The notes under the pieces are model-generated. The model was not told the DNA's origin. It was given only the letters and a program-made list of their open reading frames with translations, and did no database searches. DNA of 29,135 nt from Ruminococcaceae bacterium UBA2656 (GTDB lineage: Bacteria > Bacillota > Clostridia > Oscillospirales > Acutalibacteraceae). Shown here one piece after another: positions 1-7,600 of the stretch (positions are counted from its first letter, which is position 1; every line of letters starts with the position of its first letter). A program made the position numbers and the translations under genes. The stretch lies in the NCBI GenBank assembly GCA_002359465.1, contig DENA01000036.1, forward strand, positions 25,040-54,174, written 5' to 3'.

Positions 1-368
1 TGAAAATTCCGCCGGTGCTTAGTTTTGGCACATGCACCGATACCGGCAGAGTTTCGATGCTTGTAACCGCCCTTGCTGATTTTTTAGATGTGGATATTCC
101 TCAGCTGCCCATCGCCGTTACTGCTCCGGAATGGATGGAACAAAAGGCAACAATTGATGGAGTTTTTGCTGTAGCTTACGGGGCATACACCCATTTATCC
201 CCCACACCGTTTATTACAGGGGCTCCAAAATTGGTCAAACTGCTGACCGAAGATATTGAGACGCTTACCGGCGGAAAAGTCGCGCTCGGCGAAGACCCCG
301 TACTGGCAGCGAACGATATTGAGGCGCATATTCTAAGTAAAAGAAAAGAACTGGGATTAAATAATTAA
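1..368 (+). CDS. cooS: Anaerobic CO dehydrogenase catalytic subunit, C-terminal end (partial)
   Basis: The open frame enters the window at its left edge (codons in phase from base 3) and ends at 368, so only about the last 121 residues are visible. They match the C-terminal domain of nickel-iron-sulfur CO dehydrogenase (CooS/AcsA type), which interconverts CO and CO2 in the cytoplasm. Recognisable parts are the KIPPVLSFGTCTD segment, whose Cys lies in the stretch supplying ligands to the active-site cluster, then LPIAVTAPEW, the AYGAYTHL segment, and the terminal HILSKRKELGL, which is typical of the family end. The start of the gene, its electron-transfer partner and the cluster-binding N-terminus are outside the window, so it cannot be decided whether this is a stand-alone enzyme or part of an acetyl-CoA synthase operon. 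A terminator follows, so it is the last gene of its transcript. The related hydroxylamine reductase family is less likely given the C-terminal motifs. Confidence 0.88.
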   Translation, partial: KIPPVLSFGTCTDTGRVSMLVTALADFLDVDIPQLPIAVTAPEWMEQKATIDGVFAVAYGAYTHLSPTPFITGAPKLVKLLTEDIETLTGGKVALGEDPVLAANDIEAHILSKRKELGLNN

Positions 369-396
369 ACAATTTACAGGCTTTTCTTCATAGTAT

Positions 397-447
397 GTTA
401 CTTGCGGCGGATCGATTTACTGTCCGCTGCAAGTAACATTTTGATTT
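397..447 (+). terminator. Rho-independent terminator after cooS
   Basis: A 15-bp stem (397-411 with 423-437, one G-T pair) encloses an 11-base loop and is followed by ATTTTGATTTT. It lies 29 bases after the CO dehydrogenase stop codon and should end that transcript. Confidence 0.8.
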
Positions 448-523
448 TGAGGTTAGGCAAATATAAACGCCGGGATTGGATTTTTTTAAAAAGCAGTGGA
501 GTCATTATGAATTTCTATTATCC

Positions 524-574
524 GTAAAAAACAGCTTTGAGACCGCAATTTTTTCAATGTGGCCTCAAAGCTGT
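524..574 (-). terminator. Rho-independent terminator after the LacI-family gene
   Basis: A 16-bp stem (531-546 with 559-574, two wobble pairs) read on the minus strand is followed by a run of six T. It lies about 65 bases beyond the stop codon of the LacI-type regulator and closes the leftward sugar operon. Between the two converging terminators (448-523) I see nothing else. Confidence 0.8.
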
Positions 575-638
575 ATGTAAGCGTACGACCAAACAACGGG
601 AAGCAAAAACAATATCCTGTTTTATTAAATTCAAGCTG

Positions 639-1643
639 TTAAGAAGAATGACGAATGATCATTTCTGTCGGATAATACTGTGTTTTATAAGGCTCATCAT
701 TTCCATCAATGCGGCTGCAGAGCAAAGAAACCGCTTCATGGCAAATTTCGTACAAAGGTTGTTTTACTGTTGTTATAGGCGTATATAAAAGTGATGAATA
801 TGACAGTTCATCAAAACAAATTACTGAGATATTTTCCGGAACGCTTAACTCTTTATCTTTTATACACTTCATAACACCTAGAGATAAAAGCGCATTTACA
901 GTGATAATTGCGTCGGGTGTATCATGTTCCAATATCTCTTGGGTTATCTTGATACCACTTTCTACAGTAGGATTTGTTTCGATAATATATTCATCATTAT
1001 ACTTTAAGTCATATTCCTTATATGCACGGATATATCCGCGTATTCTGTCTTCTGATAAACGCAGAATGCGTTTTTCTGTTATAAAATATATTTTTCTCTT
1101 ATTTTTTCTCAGAAGATACATTGTAGCGTCATACATACCTTTTTCCAAGTCAGACATTATGCAGTCGGATTGAATTCCATTGTAGGCACTAGTAATAAAA
1201 ACAAACGGAATTTGGAGTTCTTTTAAAGCATAAAGATGATGCAGATTATCTTCTCCATCCCGGGATGGAACAATAATAAGTCCCCCAACATCTCTTGTAA
1301 CCATATCCTCGATTGCTTTTATCTCTTTTTTTACGCTGTCGTTCGATATTCCCAGCAACAGGGAAAATTCCGTATTATCGACTTCCTCCTGCACATAATG
1401 GATCAATTCACTGTAAAATGGATTTTCAATGTTTGTTACAACCAGTCCGATCGCAGAAGGCCTTTGCATGATAAGATTTCTTGCTGCCTGATTGGGTTTG
1501 TAATTTAACTTTTTTATTGCAAAAAGCACCTTATTTTTTGTTTCCGTACTAACTCCGGATCTGTTATTTATGACAAGGGATACGGTGGCAGGAGAAACAT
1601 TGGCATACATTGCCACATCCTTTATCGTTATATTACTTTTCAT
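639..1643 (-). CDS. LacI-family transcriptional regulator
   Basis: This 334-residue protein has the LacI/GalR layout. An N-terminal helix-turn-helix (about residues 5-25, ITIKDVAMYANVSPATVS) and hinge (LNYKPNQAARNL) are followed by a periplasmic-binding-protein-like effector domain from about residue 60 (AIGLVVTNIENPFYSELI). Proteins of this type repress sugar genes until a sugar binds the C-terminal domain. It is the last gene of the leftward ABC sugar cluster but has its own good promoter at 1681-1709. It is therefore probably made independently and controls the LacI-like palindromes upstream of the epimerase gene (6741-6754, 6883-6896, 6921-6934). The hydrophobic hinge/effector sequence does not tell the inducer. 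The start ATG is preceded by a weak purine-rich site (AGTAGGTTGGGAT). Confidence in the family is very high; the regulatory target is inferred from position. Confidence 0.93.
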   Translation of the reverse strand: MKSNITIKDVAMYANVSPATVSLVINNRSGVSTETKNKVLFAIKKLNYKPNQAARNLIMQRPSAIGLVVTNIENPFYSELIHYVQEEVDNTEFSLLLGISNDSVKKEIKAIEDMVTRDVGGLIIVPSRDGEDNLHHLYALKELQIPFVFITSAYNGIQSDCIMSDLEKGMYDATMYLLRKNKRKIYFITEKRILRLSEDRIRGYIRAYKEYDLKYNDEYIIETNPTVESGIKITQEILEHDTPDAIITVNALLSLGVMKCIKDKELSVPENISVICFDELSYSSLLYTPITTVKQPLYEICHEAVSLLCSRIDGNDEPYKTQYYPTEMIIRHSS

Positions 1644-1680
1644 ATCCCAACCTACTTCATTTTTAAATTAGTTTACTATT

Positions 1681-1709
1681 ATTATATTGGATAATTATTA
1701 CATTATCAA
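1681..1709 (-). promoter_or_regulatory. Sigma-A-type promoter for the LacI-family gene
   Basis: On the minus strand, TTGATA (1704-1709) and a perfect TATAAT (1681-1686) are separated by exactly 17 bases, about 40 bases before the regulator's ATG. This gives the regulator a transcript separate from the transport operon. Confidence 0.7.
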
Positions 1710-1795
1710 TGCCAGGTTATATATTATTTTTAAGAATTGTAAAACAGATGAAATACCCTGTAAATTGCTGCGTAAAAAACAAGAATTAGCTGCAA

Positions 1796-1826
1796 GTAGG
1801 GCTGGCCCGTTTAGCCAACCCTACTA
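1796..1826 (-). terminator. Hairpin after the sugar-binding protein gene, possible terminator
   Basis: An 11-bp stem (1796-1806 with 1816-1826) lies 25 bases beyond the binding-protein stop. Its one imperfect pair is G-U only in minus-strand RNA, which fits leftward transcription. The T-run (TTGTTTTTTAC) comes about 15 bases after the stem, so termination may be partial and the hairpin may instead protect the 3' end. Confidence 0.5.
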
Positions 1827-1850
1827 TCCAAATTATATCACAAGAAGAAA

Positions 1851-2867
1851 TCAGCCTAATTTTTCCGCCGCTGTTTTGTCAAGAATTGAAACACCGGTAT
1901 CAATATAGTCAGGGGTAACCTTTTCGCCATTCATGGCTTTCATAGCTGCCTGAATACCTTGGTAACCCATTTTATCCGGATTTTGTGCCATGGTGCAAAT
2001 CAATGACCCATCTTTAATAAGGCTGATAACGGCATTTGACTTGTCCATACCGGCTGCCACTACAGAATCTCCGCTTTCCTTGTTTGCATTACCAACACCA
2101 ACTGTGGAACCTTCATTGGCGCCGAACAACGCAACCACTCCCTGCGTGATAAAGTTTGCCGCAATATCTTTGGATTTCACAGCATCACCCTCGCCGTATT
2201 GGGTAGCAAGAATTTTAAAATCCGTTCCTTTGAATGCAGAGCGAAAACCTTCCTCACGGTTAACAGTAGATGTGGTTGCCGCGTTAACACTAACAACGCC
2301 GATATTCCCTTTTGAAATTCCCTTTGCCTTTAGTGCTTTTAAAACCTGCTCGCCGGCAATTTTCCCTGCTTCCACATTATTGGTGCCCAGTTTCTGAACA
2401 CAAGGATAGTTTGCAAAAGAATCCACCTGCACGATCTTAACTCCAGCCGTGTCGGCTTCTTTCAGAGCAGACGTTACTGCATCCGGGCCATTAGCGGCTA
2501 TGAGTATTGCATTTGCCCCGCTAGCAACCGCATTGTTAACGCATTCAATCTGTTTCTGATCATCCTTTACATCCGGAGCAAGCCAGCTGTAGTCTATGTT
2601 TCCTAGTTCCTGCGCAGCCTTTTTGCAGCCTTTATCCATGTTTACCCAGTGCTGATCCATAGAATCAATTGTAATAAGAACAATTTTTTTCTTGCCGCTG
2701 GAAGCATTGTTCGTTGCAGAGCCTGACGGCTGTCCTCCCGATTCACCCGATGCCGGGGAAACCGCCGCTGCGGATGCGGCTGAAGATGAGGCCGAAGGGC
2801 TGCATGCTGCTAACGAACTGCCGATTATCCCGATTGATAACAAGACTGCCAATACTTTCCTTTTCAT
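1851..2867 (-). CDS. Sugar ABC transporter substrate-binding lipoprotein
   Basis: This 338-residue extracellular lipoprotein would capture a sugar for the adjoining ABC permease. The signal peptide (residues 1-21) ends in a lipobox SSLAAC with Cys22 as the lipid anchor. A linker of about 35 residues rich in Ser, Ala and Gly follows, then a type-1 periplasmic-binding fold of the ribose/galactose class (KKKIVLITIDSMDQHW onward; DQKQIECVNNAVASGANAILI; late VVAAGMDKSNAVISLIKDG). The length is usual for the family. A strong ribosome site (AAGGAGG) stands upstream of the ATG. It is fourth in the operon, after epimerase, ATPase and permease, and a stem-loop separates it from the permease. The ligand is not readable from sequence; the neighbouring AGE-type epimerase argues for an unphosphorylated aldose, amino sugar or disaccharide. 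Confidence 0.92.
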   Translation of the reverse strand: MKRKVLAVLLSIGIIGSSLAACSPSASSSAASAAAVSPASGESGGQPSGSATNNASSGKKKIVLITIDSMDQHWVNMDKGCKKAAQELGNIDYSWLAPDVKDDQKQIECVNNAVASGANAILIAANGPDAVTSALKEADTAGVKIVQVDSFANYPCVQKLGTNNVEAGKIAGEQVLKALKAKGISKGNIGVVSVNAATTSTVNREEGFRSAFKGTDFKILATQYGEGDAVKSKDIAANFITQGVVALFGANEGSTVGVGNANKESGDSVVAAGMDKSNAVISLIKDGSLICTMAQNPDKMGYQGIQAAMKAMNGEKVTPDYIDTGVSILDKTAAEKLG

Positions 2868-2896
2868 TTTAAAACCTCCTTGATTTTTATAATTAG

Positions 2897-2916
2897 GTTA
2901 AAGCTTTCGCTTTAAC
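2897..2916 (-). other. Intercistronic stem-loop between permease and binding-protein genes
   Basis: A perfect 8-bp inverted repeat GTTAAAGC / GCTTTAAC with a 4-base loop begins at the last base of the permease stop codon, with further A-T pairing outside it. There is no T-run, so it is more likely an RNA processing or stability element that adjusts binding-protein output than a terminator. Confidence 0.5.
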
Positions 2917-3920
2917 TAATTAGCTGATTTTTTACCCATTTTTCCAGATCTTACGATCACATCAAGCAATACGGAAACGATGACGATCAGTCCAATCACG
3001 ATATTTCGGATCGCAACCGGAGCGCCTGCGAACTGTAACCCATTTTGCAAAACGCTCCAGATTGACGAACCTACGATTGTACCAGCCAAAAGGCCCTGTC
3101 CGCCCAAGGTACTGATCCCACCGATAACAGCAGCGGCAACCGCATACATTTCATACGAAGTACCTGCATCCATGGAGCCCATACCGCTGGTAGCACATGT
3201 CATTAATCCAACAATTCCTGCGCAAAGCGCGCTAACGATGTATGCAAAAGTCGTCGTTTTCAGTACGCTTATACCGGACAGCTTCGCCGCTTCAATATTG
3301 CTGCCTACTGCGTAAATATGTCTGCCGGTAGCTGTTTTCCCGAGAATAAAATTAAAAATTATCCAAATAAACAGTGCAATCCATATCGCATTGTAAATAT
3401 TAAAGACCTTGCCGTAGTAAAAGAAATCCCGGAATGGCTGGGCATTACTTCCAATAGAATCCGTGTTATAATTGCCGTTTACAATTTGCGCCAAGCCTCT
3501 GGCTATGGACATTGTTCCTAAGGTTGCTATAAACGGCGGTAACTTGCACTGCGAAACCAAAAGTCCATTCAGCAGTCCGATTAGCAGACAGGCCAGCAGA
3601 GTAAGACCTACACTGGCCCACGGATTGATCCCATGAGTCATCATTGTTGCGGCAAACATACAACTCATTCCGACAACGGAGCCCAGCGACAAATCAATAT
3701 TGCCGGTTATAAGAACATAAGCCTGACCAATGCCAATTAAAAGAATAGGTGCAATTTGCCGTAACAGATTGCCTACATTTTTCCCGGAGAAAAATTGAGG
3801 GTTAATCACTCCAAATACTCCGCATAATACAATCAGGCCAAATGTTACGGTTACTACCTGTCCAACTCCTCTGGCGGTAAATTTCTTCTTCAATCCCATG
3901 AATTCTAACTTTTTTTTCAT
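2916..3920 (-). CDS. Ribose-type sugar ABC transporter permease
   Basis: This 334-residue polytopic membrane protein of the RbsC/AraH permease family would form the membrane channel with the ATPase encoded just upstream. About nine to ten hydrophobic segments are visible. The family hallmark stretch is present: LIGIGQAYVLITGNIDLSLGS near residues 60-80, then LPPFIATLGTMSIARGLAQ, GRHIYAVGSNIEAAKLSGI, and AAAVIGGISTLGGQG near residue 270. A clear ribosome site (TTAAGGAGATTAC) precedes the ATG, and the ATPase stop is 25 bases upstream. The first 25 residues are a basic cytoplasmic lead. The transporter has a single permease gene, so the membrane part is presumably a homodimer, as in ribose systems. 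The sugar cannot be inferred from the permease. Confidence 0.92.
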   Translation of the reverse strand: MKKKLEFMGLKKKFTARGVGQVVTVTFGLIVLCGVFGVINPQFFSGKNVGNLLRQIAPILLIGIGQAYVLITGNIDLSLGSVVGMSCMFAATMMTHGINPWASVGLTLLACLLIGLLNGLLVSQCKLPPFIATLGTMSIARGLAQIVNGNYNTDSIGSNAQPFRDFFYYGKVFNIYNAIWIALFIWIIFNFILGKTATGRHIYAVGSNIEAAKLSGISVLKTTTFAYIVSALCAGIVGLMTCATSGMGSMDAGTSYEMYAVAAAVIGGISTLGGQGLLAGTIVGSSIWSVLQNGLQFAGAPVAIRNIVIGLIVIVSVLLDVIVRSGKMGKKSAN

Positions 3921-3945
3921 TTTGTAATCTCCTTAAACTTCAAGA

Positions 3946-5451
3946 TCAATGACCGATCTTCTTGTCAAACATCGTGGCATAAGTCAATATTTGATCTTGC
4001 GTTGCTTCATCTGAACGGAGTTCGCCAGTTATCTTTCCGTCACACATAACAAGGATTCTGTCGCTGATGCCCATGACTTCCGGCATTTCAGAGGAAACAA
4101 AAAGGACACCGATTCCCTTTCGTTTCAGCTGGTTCATTAAGTTATAAATTTCCACTTTTGCGGCAACGTCAATTCCTCTCGTAGGTTCGTCAAAAATTAC
4201 AACACGTGAATTCCTCGCAAGCCATTTCGCAATAACAACCTTTTGCTGGTTGCCCCCGGATAAGCTTCCTGCATCCACTTCGGAATTTGCCAGTTTTATT
4301 GCCAGGTCTCCCGTCATTTTTTCAGTCATTCGCTGCTCTTTACTCTGGTTTACCATGCCAAACTTGTTGCATAGCATATCAAGGTTTGGCATTGCAATAT
4401 TTTCCCGCACACTTAATCGTGTACAAAGTCCATCCTTTTTACGGTCTTCAGGTGCCAAAACAATCCCTAACTTTATTGCGTCTTTCGGATTTCGGATTTT
4501 TACGTTCTTCCCATCAAGTAAAAATTCTCCTGATTCTCTCGGGTCAATTCCAAAGACAGCCCTGGTTGTTTCAGTACGTCCGGCGCCCATTAACCCAGCC
4601 ATTCCAACAATTTCACCCGCATAAACATCAAAGCTAACGTCACGAACCATTTTCCCTGCATTCAGGTGCTTTACTTCGAAAATTTTGTTTTTCCTTTCAC
4701 AGGCCACCCTTGGGAATTTCTCTTTAATTTCATGGCCAACCATATTGGAAATAATTTCATTCATGGAAAAATCGCTGAAATTTCCGCTTGTTATGTATTT
4801 GCCGTCGCGCATTATAGTAACCCTATCAACAATATATTGCAGTTCTTCCAAGCGATGAGAAATATAGACGATGCTATGACCTTCGCTTTTTAATTTCTTG
4901 ATAATGACAAAAAGGTCTCCAATTTCTTTTGAGGTCAGCGCAGAAGTAGGCTCATCCATTATGAGAACTTTTGCGTTGGTGGAAAGGGCTTTGGCAATCT
5001 CTACCATTTGCTGTTTGGAAACAGGTAAATCTCCTACGATAATTTCCGGATCAAGATCGATGTTTAACCGATCCAGAATTCTCTTGGATTCCAGATTCAT
5101 CTGCTGGAAAGATACAATACCGTTCTTTTTCTTTTCTCTCCCGAGAAAGATATTTTCCGCAATACTAAGATGCTGGCACATGTTCAGTTCCTGATGAATA
5201 ATTGCGATGCCGAGTGACTGCGCAATTTTAGGATTCAATTCTCCAACATTCTGTCCAAAAATACTTACATCACCGTTATTACGGGAGTAAACTCCGCTCA
5301 GTATTTTCATTAATGTTGATTTACCGGCACCATTTTCGCCCAGAAGAGCCATAACCTCTCCAGCTTTAAGATTGAAGGATACATCATCCAAAGCCTTTAC
5401 TCCCGGAAAGATCTTTGTAATATGCTCCATCTCAACTATATATTCCTGCAT
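3946..5451 (-). CDS. Sugar ABC transporter ATP-binding protein, two nucleotide-binding domains
   Basis: This 501-residue cytoplasmic ATPase is of the RbsA/MglA class with two fused ABC domains. Domain 1 has Walker A GENGAGKST near residue 38, a Q-loop (IIHQELN), a degenerate signature (LPVSKQQMVEIAKAL) and Walker B VLIMDEPTSAL. Domain 2 has the usual altered Walker A of this class (GLMGAGRTETT), signature LSGGNQQKVVIAKWL and Walker B VVIFDEPTRGID. It energises uptake by the permease and binding protein encoded downstream. The ATG follows an AAGGAGG site that overlaps the end of the epimerase gene, 16 bases away, indicating translational coupling. Length and motif order are standard for the family. 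Confidence 0.94.
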   Translation of the reverse strand: MQEYIVEMEHITKIFPGVKALDDVSFNLKAGEVMALLGENGAGKSTLMKILSGVYSRNNGDVSIFGQNVGELNPKIAQSLGIAIIHQELNMCQHLSIAENIFLGREKKKNGIVSFQQMNLESKRILDRLNIDLDPEIIVGDLPVSKQQMVEIAKALSTNAKVLIMDEPTSALTSKEIGDLFVIIKKLKSEGHSIVYISHRLEELQYIVDRVTIMRDGKYITSGNFSDFSMNEIISNMVGHEIKEKFPRVACERKNKIFEVKHLNAGKMVRDVSFDVYAGEIVGMAGLMGAGRTETTRAVFGIDPRESGEFLLDGKNVKIRNPKDAIKLGIVLAPEDRKKDGLCTRLSVRENIAMPNLDMLCNKFGMVNQSKEQRMTEKMTGDLAIKLANSEVDAGSLSGGNQQKVVIAKWLARNSRVVIFDEPTRGIDVAAKVEIYNLMNQLKRKGIGVLFVSSEMPEVMGISDRILVMCDGKITGELRSDEATQDQILTYATMFDKKIGH

Positions 5452-5467
5452 TCGGTTATCTTCCTCC

Positions 5468-6727
5468 TTAATTACCTAAAATTCTTTCCAATCTTTTCTT
5501 GCACTCAAGCATGGCCCGGCCTGTGTGATAGATTGCCTTCCACGGGTTGCCAATATTTGAAATCAACGGCTTGCCGTCATGCGTTAAAAGTTGCCTCCAT
5601 TCTCCGATTTCCTCATTTATCATATAAGTTTTATCAAATTTCCATGTTTTAATAAATGCTTCGCCATATTTTTCATCGCCCAGCCGTTCATAAACATCAA
5701 GAAAACCAATCAGCACTTCACAGTTCTGCCACCATTCTTTATCCCTGACAAGCGGTGCGCCTTCATGGGGTCCATCGCGGAACACGCCTCCCAGTTCATG
5801 GTCAAAGCCGTATTTCAATGTATGATTTGCAATTTTTCTACTAAGTTCATCGTATCGGTGATATGGTTGCTTTAAAATCTCGCAAGCACGGTTTATCAGC
5901 CAGACAAACTCAATGTTATGTCCATAAGAAGTCGTATCAGTCGGCTTTTCTATTACTTCCCCCGTCTCTCTTTCTGCATTCCAGGTCCTGCGAATGTTGA
6001 TTGCCGGCTTTCGGTTAAAATAAATGTCAAATTGATTATAGCCGTAACCAACTTCACTATTAATCATCCGCTTAAGAAGAAGATTTATAATTTCTTCCAG
6101 TTTTCTCTTATGTATTTCCTGCTGTGAGCATTCATAAAGGGTCGTATAAGCCTCCATTGCGTGCATATGTATATCGAGCGATTTTAAATCACCGGCAGCA
6201 AATCCCGCAGGTGACAGCGTCCAATCCCTTTCAAGATTTTCATAATAGCCGCCGTTTTCCGTATCTGTACAATATTTCTGGAGCAGGTCAAAAGTTTTGC
6301 TCGCATACTGTAAGCCCAGTTGATCGCCCGTCGCCAGTGTATACTCACTCAGTGCATATATAGCAAAGGTTTGTCCGTAAACGACCTTTCCATTGTCAAG
6401 CACACTGCCCCTGCGATTTGTTTTCCAATACCAACCGCCAAACTCTTCATCCCAAAAATGGCTAATGAAAAAGAGTACACCCTGTTTTGCAGCCTGCAAA
6501 TATTCCTCTTTTTTATATTCACGGTACATCGCCGAGAAGCCCCATATCATTCTCGTCTGAGTAACAATATATTTATCAATATCATTTGTAGGATTCCCAT
6601 TTTCATCAAAATTTGTAAGGTAGCCTCCAAATTGTTTATCAATGCCATTTTTTAGCCAAAACGGTATAATTCCATTTTCCAGGTTATCGGTAATTTCGAT
6701 TAGACATTCATCCAGTTTCCGTTTCAT
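5468..6727 (-). CDS. AGE-family sugar 2-epimerase/isomerase
   Basis: This 419-residue cytoplasmic enzyme belongs to the N-acylglucosamine/cellobiose 2-epimerase (AGE) superfamily, an (alpha/alpha)6 barrel acting on C2 of free sugars. Family catalytic positions appear present: Arg59 in TQTRMIWGF, His189 in IHMHAMEAY, His270 in TSYGHNIEFVW, and His401 in WKAIYHTGRAM near the C-terminus. Aromatic barrel motifs such as FGGWYW and EWWQNCEVL are also there. It is the first gene of a sugar-uptake operon, directly after three LacI-type operator palindromes, with ribosome site AAAGGAG 8 bases before ATG. The role is probably to convert the imported sugar (for example glucose/mannose-type, N-acetyl amino sugar or beta-linked disaccharide) into its C2 epimer or ketose. 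Which substrate applies cannot be told; no kinase or hydrolase is in the operon. Confidence 0.88.
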   Translation of the reverse strand: MKRKLDECLIEITDNLENGIIPFWLKNGIDKQFGGYLTNFDENGNPTNDIDKYIVTQTRMIWGFSAMYREYKKEEYLQAAKQGVLFFISHFWDEEFGGWYWKTNRRGSVLDNGKVVYGQTFAIYALSEYTLATGDQLGLQYASKTFDLLQKYCTDTENGGYYENLERDWTLSPAGFAAGDLKSLDIHMHAMEAYTTLYECSQQEIHKRKLEEIINLLLKRMINSEVGYGYNQFDIYFNRKPAINIRRTWNAERETGEVIEKPTDTTSYGHNIEFVWLINRACEILKQPYHRYDELSRKIANHTLKYGFDHELGGVFRDGPHEGAPLVRDKEWWQNCEVLIGFLDVYERLGDEKYGEAFIKTWKFDKTYMINEEIGEWRQLLTHDGKPLISNIGNPWKAIYHTGRAMLECKKRLERILGN

Positions 6728-6740
6728 GTTTGCGGCTCCT

Positions 6741-6754
6741 TTAAAACGTTTTAA
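6741..6754. promoter_or_regulatory. LacI-type operator, perfect palindrome
   Basis: TTAAAACGTTTTAA is a 14-bp perfect palindrome with the central CG typical of LacI/GalR operators. It lies immediately before the ribosome site of the epimerase gene, where a bound repressor could block elongation. The likely ligand is the LacI-family regulator encoded at 639-1643. Confidence 0.7.
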
Positions 6755-6832
6755 TTTATTTTTAACAGTTATAGTTTATCATTCAGATTATTTATTTTCA
6801 ATTGACAATATACCCTTATTTTATTAACAATT

Positions 6833-6861
6833 TTTATATATTATTACCATTTCTTAACCAA
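6833..6861 (-). promoter_or_regulatory. Possible promoter of the sugar operon
   Basis: On the minus strand TTGGTT (6856-6861) and TATAAA (6833-6838) are 17 bases apart. A second pair, TTGAAA and TAAACT, also 17 apart, lies closer to the gene. The stretch 6755-6900 is extremely A+T rich, so the true start is uncertain. Confidence 0.4.
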
Positions 6862-6882
6862 ATACCAATCTTTTTAAATCAA

Positions 6883-6896
6883 TTAAAATGTTTTAA
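6883..6896. promoter_or_regulatory. LacI-type operator, second copy
   Basis: TTAAAATGTTTTAA differs from the first operator at one central base (TG for CG). It is about 142 bases upstream of it and just upstream of the proposed -35, a spacing compatible with repressor looping. Confidence 0.55.
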
Positions 6897-6920
6897 ATTC
6901 CAAGAATATAATTTATTAAT

Positions 6921-6934
6921 ATAAATCGTTTTAA
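6921..6934. promoter_or_regulatory. LacI-type operator, degenerate third copy
   Basis: ATAAATCGTTTTAA keeps the right half-site CGTTTTAA exactly and matches five of seven left positions of the perfect palindrome. It is 38 bases from the second copy, centre to centre. Confidence 0.4.
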
Positions 6935-6981
6935 ATATCAATTTGCTTTGGCTGGACATCCGGGCGCACCTAAAGCAGAGA

Positions 6982-7029
6982 AAAAAATAACCTCTAAGCA
7001 GCCAGCGTCGTTCTGTCTGCTTAGAGGTT
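6982..7029 (-). terminator. Rho-independent terminator of the flavoenzyme/SDR operon
   Basis: A perfect 13-bp stem (6989-7001 with 7017-7029) read on the minus strand is followed by ATTTTTTT. It lies 27 bases after the stop of the small membrane protein gene and ends the leftward operon. The remaining space to 6727 holds the operators and promoter listed separately. Confidence 0.88.
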
Positions 7030-7056
7030 GTCGCTTTATCATTACGATTTTGCAAA

Positions 7057-7587
7057 TTATACTGTTTTCTTTTCAGCCTGCGTTTCACTTCTCATGGCCA
7101 GCTTTTTACACGGCCCCATAAGGAGGACACAGACACCGTTGAAAATGAGGCTGCCGACAATAAATGTGCCAAAAAAGAGTGGAATATTCGATGAAAACGC
7201 GGTCACATCGATACATGCACAGGTTAGGTACGCAAACCCGACGTTGTTGAGGACCTTCGGCGCATACGGATGCAGGACGATCAGAATAAAAAGGACGACG
7301 GCCAGAGGGACCAAGAACCCGAAAAGGCTGCCCAGAACCGGCGTCAGTGCCGAAATAGCAAAGAGAGCCGCCACAGTAAGCACAAGCCCGACAAAGCCGC
7401 CCACCTCAACGGAAATCAGTCTGTCCTTGATGTCCCCTTCCATTGTAAACAGCATAATATTGCTGATAAAGATCAGCCAGCCGTATTGAAAATTCATGAC
7501 GTTGAGAATCGCGTTTGCAATCAGGATCCAAAGGAGCAGAGACAGGCGGAAGTAGAGCAGGAAGCGCTTCTGTACTGTTTCATTCAT
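7057..7587 (-). CDS. Small multi-pass membrane protein of unknown function
   Basis: This 176-residue protein has five or six hydrophobic segments (roughly residues 10-30, 33-50, 62-83, 86-108, 113-130 and 138-160) and a charged C-terminal tail rich in Lys and Glu. It loosely resembles the DUF1097/YcdZ-like inner-membrane proteins in size and segment layout, but I see no decisive motif. It is the last gene of a tight operon, 13 bases after an SDR dehydrogenase, with ribosome site AAGGAG before ATG. The position suggests a channel or carrier for the substrate or product of the reductive enzymes upstream. That role is inference from context only. Confidence 0.75.
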   Translation of the reverse strand: MNETVQKRFLLYFRLSLLLWILIANAILNVMNFQYGWLIFISNIMLFTMEGDIKDRLISVEVGGFVGLVLTVAALFAISALTPVLGSLFGFLVPLAVVLFILIVLHPYAPKVLNNVGFAYLTCACIDVTAFSSNIPLFFGTFIVGSLIFNGVCVLLMGPCKKLAMRSETQAEKKTV

Positions 7588-7600
7588 GATTCTTTTCTCC

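Noticed and set aside
577..592. A catabolite-responsive-element-like TGTAAGCGTACG sequence
   Set aside because: It lacks the right half of the consensus and lies downstream of the LacI-family gene, where it would control nothing visible.
6879..7088. A 69-codon minus-strand frame over the sugar operon's upstream region
   Set aside because: It runs through the terminator and two operator palindromes and has no family resemblance.
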